This document shows, in pieces, positions 1-5,404 of a stretch of DNA of 6,054 bases. The notes under the pieces are model-generated. The model had not been told where the DNA came from. It searched no databases and was given only the letters and a program-made list of their open reading frames with translations. Each line of letters opens with the position of its first letter. Position 1 is the first letter of the stretch. The DNA lies in NCBI GenBank assembly GCA_030529205.1, contig JAUMXJ010000071.1, forward strand, positions 1 through 6,054, read 5' to 3'. The position numbers and the translations under genes were made by a program. This stretch comes from Bacillota bacterium. Its GTDB lineage: Bacteria > Bacillota > Clostridia > Peptostreptococcales > Acidaminobacteraceae.

Positions 1-134
1 GCGACCGAAATACGATTGTACTTTTTGACTACAAAATAAATCCCTGTCCCCATAATGGACATCACCAAAATCAAAGCGACACTGAAAACAAGAATTAGCT
101 TTTTTCCCAGACTTTTTACTTTTTGTTTTTGCAT
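1..134 (-). CDS. N-terminal fragment of a membrane sensor protein, possibly a methyl-accepting chemotaxis protein (3' end outside window)
   Basis: Only the first 44 codons are visible; the frame is open to the window edge. The protein starts MQKQKVKSLGKKLILVFSV, a short Lys-rich cytoplasmic head (about residues 2-12), followed by one hydrophobic membrane segment (about 13-36) and a basic stretch (VVKKYNR). This architecture is typical of the start of methyl-accepting chemotaxis proteins, sensor histidine kinases and membrane diguanylate cyclases, and the KSLGKKLILVFS wording is most like chemoreceptors. The ATG at 134-132 is chosen because a purine-rich GGGAAGGGG lies just upstream and a promoter candidate sits about 55 bases before it. 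The gene lies downstream of the rnf terminator, so it is probably a separate transcript. The start of a gene is clear; the family is a guess from about 40 residues, with no diagnostic domain in view. Confidence 0.55.
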   Translation of the reverse strand, partial: MQKQKVKSLGKKLILVFSVALILVMSIMGTGIYFVVKKYNRISV

Positions 135-188
135 AACCCCTTCCCACAATGCTCGATCAGTAATTTTTTAAAACCTTTTAACCAACTT

Positions 189-216
189 ATTGTAGCACAA
201 TCACAACATAGGACAA
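189..216 (-). promoter_or_regulatory. Candidate sigma-A-type promoter for the downstream sensor-type gene
   Basis: On the minus strand, TTGTCC (216-211) is followed after 16 bases by TACAAT (194-189). A TG dinucleotide one base before the -10 (TGC-TACAAT) gives an extended -10 element, which can compensate for the imperfect -35. The predicted start of transcription would leave a leader of roughly 48 bases before the ATG at 134. This is pattern matching in AT-rich DNA, so chance hits are possible. Confidence 0.45.
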
Positions 217-273
217 TATAGCTAATTAAAAATTAACAAATAGGAAATAAGAACTACCATAATCCGCCTAAAT

Positions 274-296
274 TCTTAAGAAAGTCTTTTTTAAGA
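274..296. repeat. Short AT-rich inverted repeat (hairpin)
   Basis: TCTTAA at 274-279 is perfectly inverted at 291-296. Pairing continues inwards through one G-T wobble and three A-T pairs to a GTC loop (284-286), giving about 10 bp. Neither strand has a T-run directly after the stem, so it does not look like an intrinsic terminator. Such AT-only hairpins arise easily by chance in this composition; no function is assigned. Confidence 0.3.
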
Positions 297-329
297 GAAT
301 TAATAAGAGTAATTTGTAATAAACAAAAT

Positions 330-372
330 AAAATTTCTAAAACGAAAGACCACTCCATGTGAATGGTCTTTC
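330..372 (-). terminator. Rho-independent terminator of the rnf operon
   Basis: Read on the minus strand, GAAAGACCATTC (372-361) pairs with GAGTGGTCTTTC (355-344) across a 5-base loop (360-356). This gives a 12-bp stem with a single T-G wobble. It is followed by GTTTTAGAAATTTT (343-330), a T-rich though interrupted tail. On the plus strand the stem is followed by A-rich sequence, so the direction is minus. It lies 73 bases after the rnfB stop codon with no gene in between, as expected for the end of the operon. Confidence 0.75.
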
Positions 373-445
373 TAAAAGAAAAGTATCTTTCATATTTCCT
401 CATCCTACTTCCTTGTTGCTCGAAACCCGATTGTTTTCCCAAAGC

Positions 446-1291
446 TTAAGCGGCTGTTTCCTTCGGTGCTTTCGCTTCCTCCTGAACCGGAGGGTTCAGG
501 ACAATTCCTTCAATAGCCTTGGTCGGACATTTCGCAACACAAATCCCGCAATTGACACATTTTGCAAAATCGACCACTGCAACATTATTGACTACATGGA
601 TAGCATCATGCGGGCAGTTTCTCTCACACATTCTGCAGGCGATGCACGCATTGTCACAGTTTTTCTTCACATGACCGCCGATCTCCGTATTGCTGCAGTT
701 CACAATCGTAAACTGCTCGTACGGAAGAAGTTTGATAATGCCCTTCGGACAGGCCTCCACGCATTTATTACAGGAGGTGCATTTCTCCTTATCCACATAG
801 GCGACACCGTTCTCACCGATTTTAATGGCGTCAAACGCACATACCTGGACACAAGTGCCGAGCCCGATACATCCGTATGAGCACGATTTCGGACTTCCTC
901 CCGAGAGCATTGCCGCAGCTGTACAGCTGCTGTACCCCGCATACTGATATTTATCAAAGCATTTCGCATTGCACAGCATCTTTGCGACCTTCTTCACCGA
1001 AGTTTCAGCGGCAAGTCCCATAATTTTCGCAACCTTCTCGCCTACAGGCGCACCGCCTACCGGACAGCCGTTGGTCTTGGCATTGCCGGCTACCACAGCC
1101 GCCGCAAATCCGTCACATCCCGGAAATCCACAGGCACCGCAGTTTGCACCCGGAAGAACCTCCCTGACCTCGGGAATGCGCGGATCCACTTCGACGGCAA
1201 ACTTTTTCGAAGCATATGCCAGCAACAATCCGAAGACTATCCCCATCACGCCCAGAATTGCAGCCGCAATCATTACATTCGTATAATTCAT
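446..1291 (-). CDS. rnfB: RnfB, polyferredoxin subunit of the Rnf complex
   Basis: RnfB is the membrane-anchored Fe-S subunit, thought to accept electrons from reduced ferredoxin on the cytoplasmic side. In 281 residues it shows one N-terminal membrane helix (about 6-28), then the RnfB-type Fe-S domain with C51-C54-C59-C76 (CGACGFPGC). Next comes a Cys-rich linker (C107, C111, C123) and ferredoxin-type motifs: C137/C141/C147/C151, C171-x2-C174-x2-C177-x3-C181, C216-x2-C219-x2-C222-x3-C226 and C245-x2-C248-x2-C251-x3-C255. This long multi-cluster form is typical of anaerobic Firmicutes and longer than the proteobacterial version. The usual Pro after the fourth Cys is Ala in the first ferredoxin-type motif (CAFDAI). 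The C-terminus is a Glu/Lys/Ala/Pro-rich tail, probably disordered. It is the last gene of the operon, 9 bases after the rnfA stop; the GGGGG in that spacer serves as Shine-Dalgarno and supports the ATG at 1291. Confidence 0.96.
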   Translation of the reverse strand: MNYTNVMIAAAILGVMGIVFGLLLAYASKKFAVEVDPRIPEVREVLPGANCGACGFPGCDGFAAAVVAGNAKTNGCPVGGAPVGEKVAKIMGLAAETSVKKVAKMLCNAKCFDKYQYAGYSSCTAAAMLSGGSPKSCSYGCIGLGTCVQVCAFDAIKIGENGVAYVDKEKCTSCNKCVEACPKGIIKLLPYEQFTIVNCSNTEIGGHVKKNCDNACIACRMCERNCPHDAIHVVNNVAVVDFAKCVNCGICVAKCPTKAIEGIVLNPPVQEEAKAPKETAA

Positions 1292-1300
1292 ACTGACCCC

Positions 1301-1879
1301 CTATACAAGACCGACAAAACCGAGGAACGCGATCGACATCAACCCCGCTGAGATTAATGCAATCGGAAAGCCTTGGAACGGCTTCGGCACATCGGAAATG
1401 GCAAGTTTTTCTCTTATTCCGGCGAAAAGGACTATGGCGAGAGAAAAACCGAGGGCGGCGGAAACGGAGTGTACCGCGGTCTGAAGAATGCCGAATTTGT
1501 ATTGGATATTGAGCAGTGCAAGCCCCAAGACCGCACAGTTCGTTGTAATCAATGGTAAGAAGACACCCAGCGCTTTGTAAAGTGCGGGAGAAATCTTTTG
1601 GAGCACGATTTCGACAAACTGCACCAGCGACGCAATGACCAGGATAAATGCCGCTGTCTGCAAATACTCGATATGAAGCGCAACCAAGAGCTGATTCACA
1701 AAGTAAGTCAGAATCCCTGCAAGGGTGATGACAAAGGTAACCGCCATACCCATTCCGAACGCGGTTTCAACTTGTTTTGACACGCCCAGGAACGGACAAA
1801 TTCCTAAAAATCTCGAGAGCACGAAATTGTTGACCAAAATCGCACTGATCATAATGACGAGTATATTCGCGTTTTCCAT
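1301..1879 (-). CDS. rnfA: RnfA, integral membrane subunit of the Rnf complex
   Basis: RnfA (NqrE family) is a polytopic membrane subunit that pairs with RnfE in inverted topology. Together they form the membrane core through which electrons pass and which is linked to ion translocation. The 192-residue product has the family's usual length and about six hydrophobic helices (roughly 5-27, 39-61, 72-94, 100-122, 131-155, 170-191). Signature stretches are [19 protein letters not shown], with C28, and [10 protein letters not shown], with C115. In Nqr/Rnf structures the equivalent cysteines of the two paired subunits hold an Fe-S centre inside the membrane. The start codon overlaps the rnfE stop by one base (TAATG), and AAGGGGG four bases upstream is its Shine-Dalgarno. 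No residues look out of place. Confidence 0.96.
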   Translation of the reverse strand: MENANILVIMISAILVNNFVLSRFLGICPFLGVSKQVETAFGMGMAVTFVITLAGILTYFVNQLLVALHIEYLQTAAFILVIASLVQFVEIVLQKISPALYKALGVFLPLITTNCAVLGLALLNIQYKFGILQTAVHSVSAALGFSLAIVLFAGIREKLAISDVPKPFQGFPIALISAGLMSIAFLGFVGLV

Positions 1880-2469
1880 TATGCCCCCTTCTTCATCCTA
1901 AAGCTGTTGTAAAGTGCGAGCAGCAACGCGAGCATAATAAATGCTCCCGGAGGGAGGACGAAGATGCCGACCGGGCTGTATCCCTCCATAATCGTATTTC
2001 CGAAGAAAGTTCCCTTTCCGATGATTTCCCTTACTGTCCCGAGGATGGTGAGACTCATGGTGAATCCGAGTCCCATTCCCAAACCGTCCAACATGGAATC
2101 CAGCACCGAGTTCTTCGACGCGAACGCCTCCGCCCTGGCAAGAATAATACAGTTTACAACGATGAGCGGAATAAAAAGACCGAGTGCCGCGTACAAATCT
2201 TTCATAAACGCTTCCATCAACATTCCGATCACCGTAACAAATGTGGAAATCACCACGACAAACACCGGAATACGCACAGTGGAAGGCACGAGATTCTTAA
2301 TGAGTGAAATGACCATATTGGAACAAATCAACACGGCTGCGGTCGCAAGTCCCATTCCCAATCCGTTGATGGAAGAAGTGGTAACCGCAAGCGTGGGACA
2401 CATGCCCAAAAGCTGAACAAATGTCGGGTTTTCTTTAAAAAACCCGTTTGTTAGACTGCTTAATCTCAT
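1879..2469 (-). CDS. rnfE: RnfE, integral membrane subunit of the Rnf complex
   Basis: RnfE (NqrD family) is the membrane partner of RnfA. The 196-residue product starts [18 protein letters not shown], matching the family's amphipathic N-terminus. It keeps the two expected cysteines, C24 ([14 protein letters not shown]) and C107 ([19 protein letters not shown]), equivalent to C28 and C115 of RnfA and inferred to contribute to the intramembrane Fe-S centre. Hydrophobic helices lie at about 36-57, 67-89, 93-113, 128-148 and 169-187. The [14 protein letters not shown] loop and the LPPGAFI segment are also typical of the family. The ATG overlaps the rnfG stop by four bases (ATGA), with a GGGGG-containing Shine-Dalgarno at 2482-2476. 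An additional non-canonical Cys (C49) sits in a membrane helix; I attach no meaning to it. Confidence 0.96.
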   Translation of the reverse strand: MRLSSLTNGFFKENPTFVQLLGMCPTLAVTTSSINGLGMGLATAAVLICSNMVISLIKNLVPSTVRIPVFVVVISTFVTVIGMLMEAFMKDLYAALGLFIPLIVVNCIILARAEAFASKNSVLDSMLDGLGMGLGFTMSLTILGTVREIIGKGTFFGNTIMEGYSPVGIFVLPPGAFIMLALLLALYNSFRMKKGA

Positions 2470-3008
2470 TTGATGCCCCCTTTCGAATGAAAGATCTCAA
2501 TCGCCTGCATAACCCCGTCGGTCACACCGGAAGAAGTCACCGTTGCTCCCGAGATTGCATGAATTTGATTTCCGTTCGGCTCCCCGATCTTGATCACTTG
2601 AATCGGTTCCGACATGGAAAGACCGGTAAATTGCTCGTAGAACTCCGGTTGTGTGGCTTTAGAACCGAGGTCCGGCGTCTCCGTATGACTTCCCACACGA
2701 ACTCCCTTGATCGTTCCGTCCATGCCGAGGCCCGTTATCACTTCCACAGGTCCGCCGAATCCGTTCGGATAAGTGAAGACTATCGCGCCGATTGTCTGTC
2801 CGGAAGCATCCTTTGCCAGAAAAAACTTCTCATCGTCCGTCTGTTCGAAGGAGCCCGCCTCCGGTATAATTTCCTTCATTGCCGCATTTCGTGAGTTTTC
2901 ACGCTGCGCGGCAATGGTATCCTTCGTAATTTCGTTTGTAAATCCGAGTGCCGCTGCTGCAAGCACCCCGACAATAAACAGCACGAGGCCGGGTTTTAAA
3001 AATTTCAT
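2466..3008 (-). CDS. rnfG: RnfG, FMN-binding subunit of the Rnf complex
   Basis: RnfG (NqrC family) is anchored by one N-terminal helix (about 6-24) with its FMN-binding domain on the outer face of the membrane, where it relays electrons through covalently bound FMN. The 180-residue length is normal for the short Gram-positive form. The attachment motif is SGATVTS at 153-159, with T156 as the expected flavinylated residue. The ApbE recognition consensus is written Dxx(S/T)GAT; here the first position is His (H150), so the motif reads HAISGAT. A second conserved stretch reads SHTETPDLGSK (107-117), with Asp113 where Gly is usual (ETPGLG). The frame is intact and the surroundings conserved, so I read these as natural variants rather than decay. 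The ATG overlaps the rnfD stop (ATGA), preceded by a textbook AGGAGGT five bases upstream. Confidence 0.95.
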   Translation of the reverse strand: MKFLKPGLVLFIVGVLAAAALGFTNEITKDTIAAQRENSRNAAMKEIIPEAGSFEQTDDEKFFLAKDASGQTIGAIVFTYPNGFGGPVEVITGLGMDGTIKGVRVGSHTETPDLGSKATQPEFYEQFTGLSMSEPIQVIKIGEPNGNQIHAISGATVTSSGVTDGVMQAIEIFHSKGGIK

Positions 3009-3952
3009 TTTTTACCTCCTGTGCCGAATACTCTGGGCTTGGAAAGTTTATCGATCAGCGGAGCGGCGACATTCATTATCAAAATGGAGTAAGAAGCGCC
3101 CTCCGGGTATCCTCCGTAGAAACGGATAATGGCAATCAGAAGCCCGATGCCGAATGCATAAATCACCTGTGCCCTCGGGTTCATCGGCGAAGATGCATAG
3201 TCCGTCGCCATAAAGATGGCGCCCAGGAACAATCCGCCGGAAAACAGATGTGCCACAGTCAGCTCCGGACTGAATCCGGAGAAGACATAGCTGAGGACGG
3301 CTGTGGTGACGAGGATAATCAACGGCATTTTCATGCTGATGACCCCGCGATAAACAAGGTAGATTCCGCCGAGCAGAAGCAAAATGGCGGAGGTTTCTCC
3401 GATACATCCCCCCACCTGTCCGATTACGATTGTCAGGAGATCCGGGGCCGCTTCTCCCGCCTTCATCAGCGCCAGCGGAGTAGCCTGTGTCACCATGTCG
3501 GGAGCGATGTCCGCAAACGGATTTGCCCATGTCGTCATATTGAGCGGCCAGGATGCCATCAAAAACGCTCTGGCAGCCAGGGCGGGATTGATAAAGTTGT
3601 GCCCGAGTCCGCCGAACGCCTGTTTGACGATTGCGATGGCAAAGACACTGCCCACCGCGGGCATCCAATACGGAACTGCAGGTGAGAGGTTCATCCCGAG
3701 CAGGAGCCCGGTGACGACCGCGGAATAATCATCGACGGTAATCGCCTGTTTTCTGAGCTTCTGACAGGCCATTTCCGTGAGTACCGCAAAGATTATACTG
3801 ATTGCGAGAATCACCGCCGCTCTGAATCCGAAGAGATAGACCCCGTATCCTGCAGCCGGAATCAGTGCAATCAGCACGTCCCGCATAATGGATTGCGTAT
3901 TGAAATGAGATCGAATATGAGGAGATGAAGTGACAAACAGTTTATTTTCCAT
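3005..3952 (-). CDS. rnfD: RnfD, membrane FMN-binding subunit of the Rnf complex
   Basis: RnfD (NqrB family) is a polytopic membrane subunit with covalent FMN, implicated in the ion-translocating part of the complex. The 315-residue protein begins with the family's TSSPHIRS segment and has many hydrophobic helices. It carries the signature KQAFGGLGHNFINPALAARAFL (110-131). The flavinylation motif is DMVTQATPLA at 152-161, fitting Dxx(S/T)xAT with T158 as the expected attachment site; Gln156 stands where Gly is common. The C-terminal half shows FMATDYASSPMNPRAQ (247-262) and RFYGGYPEGASYSILIMN (277-294), both hallmarks of NqrB/RnfD. The gene overlaps the end of rnfC by 11 bases, and its AGGAGG lies inside the last rnfC codons, suggesting coupled translation. 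A 206-residue alternative minus-strand frame inside it (3668-3048) is a shadow. Confidence 0.96.
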   Translation of the reverse strand: MENKLFVTSSPHIRSHFNTQSIMRDVLIALIPAAGYGVYLFGFRAAVILAISIIFAVLTEMACQKLRKQAITVDDYSAVVTGLLLGMNLSPAVPYWMPAVGSVFAIAIVKQAFGGLGHNFINPALAARAFLMASWPLNMTTWANPFADIAPDMVTQATPLALMKAGEAAPDLLTIVIGQVGGCIGETSAILLLLGGIYLVYRGVISMKMPLIILVTTAVLSYVFSGFSPELTVAHLFSGGLFLGAIFMATDYASSPMNPRAQVIYAFGIGLLIAIIRFYGGYPEGASYSILIMNVAAPLIDKLSKPRVFGTGGKK

Positions 3953-5264
3953 TTTTCCTCCTAGCCGCTAATATTTCTCTTTTCGCCACTCTGATAGACG
4001 GCAGGAGTGAGCGTTTTGCAGGGCAAATGAACGAGCACGAACCGCATTCAATACAATCGAGCGCTCTGTATTTTTCTGCCTCTGCAAACTGATTTCTCAT
4101 AGAATGCGCCGAAAGCTGCACCGGCTGAAGCCCGATCGGGCAAACCTCAATGCACTTTCCGCACTTGATACAATTGTTGTTCTTGTCCACCGCGACCTGA
4201 TCCGGTGTGAGAACAAGAACAGCAGAAGTATTCTTGATTGCCTGTACCTGATCCGTGAACTGCGCCACGCCCATCATCGGACCGCCCAATATCACTTTTC
4301 CGATATCGCCGCTGTACCCGCCGCAATACTCAATCATATCCCGGAGCGTCACGCCGATTCGGAATCTGAGGTTCTTCGGATTCTTCACGCCTTTTCCGGT
4401 GATCGTACAACATCTTTGCACCGGAGGCATACCGGTTTCAAACAACTCGGCAATCGCATAAGAAGTTGCGACATTGACGACGACAACCCCCGCATCTGCG
4501 GGAAGACCGCCGGATGGGACTTCTCTTCCTGTTGTCGCAAAAATGAGCTGTTTTTCCGCTCCTTGCGGATACTTCGCCTTCAGGGTCGCAACGGTGATAT
4601 TGCTCCCTTTGACCGCCTCTTCCATCACGGCAATCGCATCGGGCTTATTGTCCTCTATCCCGATGATGCCGTTTACGACCCCGAGAGCATGCATCACAAT
4701 CCGAAGACCTTGGACAATCTTCTCCGGACTCTCGAGCATCAATCTGTGGTCGCAAGTGATATACGGTTCACATTCCACACCGTTCAAAATGATGGTATCC
4801 ACATGTTTGTCCGGCGGAACGGACAACTTGACATGGGTCGGAAAACCTGCTCCTCCCATGCCGACCAATCCCGCTTCCTGAATCAGACCCACGATTTCCT
4901 TCGTACCGAGCGTCTTGTAATCAGCAGGCGGAACAACTGTTTCACTGACGGTATACAGTCGGTCGTTCTCAATGACGACCACCTTTTCCAAACCGTAAGC
5001 AGTGTCAGTTACCTTAATTTCCTTTACTTTGCCGGAAACCGACGAATGAATGTTTGCGGAAACAAAACCACCGCCCTTGGCAAGCAATTGTCCGACTTTT
5101 ACCTCATCTCCCTTTGCAACGACAAGTTCCGTCGGTGCACCGATATGCTGTCTCAGCGGTATCGAGACAAAATCCGGTGTAGGGAAATCTTCAATCGGCA
5201 ATTTTTCTGTTGCGCTTTTCGAATGCGGCGGATGTATCCCCCCCTTAAAACGAAATATCTTCAT
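3942..5264 (-). CDS. rnfC: RnfC, NADH/FMN and Fe-S subunit of the Rnf complex
   Basis: RnfC is the cytoplasmic subunit that reduces NAD+ (or oxidises NADH) and is related to the flavoprotein subunit of complex I. The 440-residue protein begins with FKGGIHPPHSKS, the conserved RnfC N-terminus. Then come a biotinyl-lipoyl-like beta domain (about 42-86, with HSSVSGKV) and the FMN/NADH-binding region GLVGMGGAGFPTHVKL (132-147) with NGVECEPYITCDHRL (161-175). A SLBB-like region follows, then two 4Fe-4S motifs, C365-x2-C368-x2-C371-x3-C375-P and C404-x2-C407-x2-C410-x3-C414-P. The tail is short and basic, without the long Ala/Lys-rich extension found in many proteobacterial RnfC. This is the first gene of the operon, directly after a strong promoter. 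The ATG at 5264 has AAGGGAG four bases upstream. The long plus-strand frame opposite it is an antisense shadow. Confidence 0.97.
   Translation of the reverse strand: MKIFRFKGGIHPPHSKSATEKLPIEDFPTPDFVSIPLRQHIGAPTELVVAKGDEVKVGQLLAKGGGFVSANIHSSVSGKVKEIKVTDTAYGLEKVVVIENDRLYTVSETVVPPADYKTLGTKEIVGLIQEAGLVGMGGAGFPTHVKLSVPPDKHVDTIILNGVECEPYITCDHRLMLESPEKIVQGLRIVMHALGVVNGIIGIEDNKPDAIAVMEEAVKGSNITVATLKAKYPQGAEKQLIFATTGREVPSGGLPADAGVVVVNVATSYAIAELFETGMPPVQRCCTITGKGVKNPKNLRFRIGVTLRDMIEYCGGYSGDIGKVILGGPMMGVAQFTDQVQAIKNTSAVLVLTPDQVAVDKNNNCIKCGKCIEVCPIGLQPVQLSAHSMRNQFAEAEKYRALDCIECGSCSFICPAKRSLLPSIRVAKREILAARRKNGK
3957..3962 (-). promoter_or_regulatory. rnfD ribosome binding site embedded in the end of rnfC
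   Basis: AGGAGG (3962-3957) lies four bases before the rnfD ATG and at the same time encodes Arg residues near the RnfC C-terminus (AARRKNGK). The arrangement fixes the rnfD start and means ribosomes finishing rnfC pass over the rnfD initiation region, as expected for translational coupling. Confidence 0.8.
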
Positions 5265-5268
5265 ATAA

Positions 5269-5275
5269 CTCCCTT
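5269..5275 (-). promoter_or_regulatory. rnfC ribosome binding site
   Basis: AAGGGAG (5275-5269) is four bases upstream of the rnfC ATG. If the promoter at 5311-5283 is used, transcription would begin at about 5277-5276, immediately before this site, so the Shine-Dalgarno would be the very 5' end of the mRNA. The site also overlaps a small inverted repeat, CCCT-TAT-AGGG (5271-5281). Confidence 0.7.
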
Positions 5276-5282
5276 ATAGGGA

Positions 5283-5311
5283 ATTATACTCTGTTTTTCA
5301 ATAAAATTCAA
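5283..5311 (-). promoter_or_regulatory. Main promoter of the rnf operon (sigma-A type)
   Basis: On the minus strand, TTGAAT (5311-5306) and TATAAT (5288-5283) are separated by exactly 17 bases. The -10 is a perfect consensus and the -35 matches at its first four positions (TTGA). It lies directly upstream of rnfC in the only sizeable gap before the operon. The deduced leader is only about 12-13 bases long. Because the SDR gene upstream is co-directional and has no strong terminator, some read-through transcription into rnf is also possible. Confidence 0.75.
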
Positions 5312-5315
5312 ACAA

Positions 5316-5344
5316 ACTATAGACAAATTATGAATTGATGTAAC
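5316..5344 (-). promoter_or_regulatory. Weaker second promoter candidate upstream of rnfC
   Basis: GTTACA (5344-5339) and TATAGT (5321-5316) are 17 bases apart. The -10 has five of six consensus positions and the -35 has four of six. If active it would start about 45 bases upstream of the rnfC ATG. Its -35 falls inside the palindrome at 5333-5351, so a protein bound there would block it. It may be a chance match in AT-rich DNA. Confidence 0.25.
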
Positions 5345-5351
5345 AACAATT
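5333..5351. promoter_or_regulatory. Near-perfect 19-base palindrome, possible operator or activator site for rnf
   Basis: Read on the minus strand, AATTGTTGT and ACATCAATT flank a single central T; eight of nine base pairs match. It is centred about 66 bases upstream of the predicted rnf transcription start. That distance suits an activator for the main promoter, or a repressor of the weaker upstream promoter whose -35 it covers. The half-sites (TTG...CAA) recall redox regulators such as Rex or CRP/FNR-type proteins, but the spacing fits neither consensus exactly. I therefore leave the binding protein unnamed. Confidence 0.35.
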
Positions 5352-5355
5352 AAAT

Positions 5356-5377
5356 GAGAATAATTATTATATTCCTC
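5356..5377 (-). terminator. Weak AU-rich hairpin after the SDR gene, doubtful terminator
   Basis: On the minus strand, GAGGAATA and TATTCTC pair with one bulged G around a 7-base loop, followed by ATTTAATTGTTG. The stem is short and AU-rich and the tail is only partly T-rich, so it would at best terminate inefficiently. It starts 27 bases after the SDR stop codon. No better terminator is visible between the SDR gene and rnfC. Confidence 0.25.
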
Positions 5378-5404
5378 CAAATCATCTCTTCGCCCCCGCA
5401 TGAG

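Larger units (their letters stand above)
135..445. other. AT-rich intergenic region between rnfB and the downstream sensor-type gene
   Basis: This 311-base stretch holds no convincing gene. It contains the rnf terminator (330-372), an AT-rich hairpin (274-296) and a promoter candidate for the next gene (189-216). Base composition is visibly far more AT-rich than the flanking genes. A 62-codon minus-strand reading frame (442-254) runs through the terminator hairpin. It lacks a Shine-Dalgarno sequence and resembles no protein family I know, so I do not call it a gene. Confidence 0.7.

Noticed and set aside
254..442. 62-codon minus-strand frame just after rnfB
   Set aside because: It reads straight through the operon terminator hairpin, has no Shine-Dalgarno before its ATG, and its translation looks like decoded AT-rich spacer.
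359..880. 173-codon plus-strand frame overlapping the rnfB end and the terminator
   Set aside because: Antisense to rnfB for most of its length and starting within the terminator hairpin; no domain or ribosome site supports it.
3048..3668. Minus-strand 206-codon frame inside rnfD
   Set aside because: Same-strand alternative frame within a confident rnfD; the product is Arg/Gly/His-rich, with no membrane segments or family resemblance. Treated as a shadow.
4104..5279. Plus-strand open frame of 391 codons opposite rnfC
   Set aside because: It lies entirely antisense to a clear rnfC and runs past its start. The translation is rich in Arg, His and Cys without any recognisable domain, and I see no ribosome site. 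Its length follows from the codon bias of rnfC on the other strand.
5271..5281. CCCT-TAT-AGGG inverted repeat over the rnfC leader as an RNA control hairpin
   Set aside because: Arms of four bases with a three-base loop are too weak, and part of the repeat would lie upstream of the predicted transcription start, so it could not form in the mRNA.
5333..5351. Rex or FNR operator identity for the upstream palindrome
   Set aside because: The TTG and CAA ends fit the flavour of these sites, but the spacing (15 bases from TTG to CAA) differs from the 18-base Rex and 14-base FNR patterns, so I did not name the regulator.
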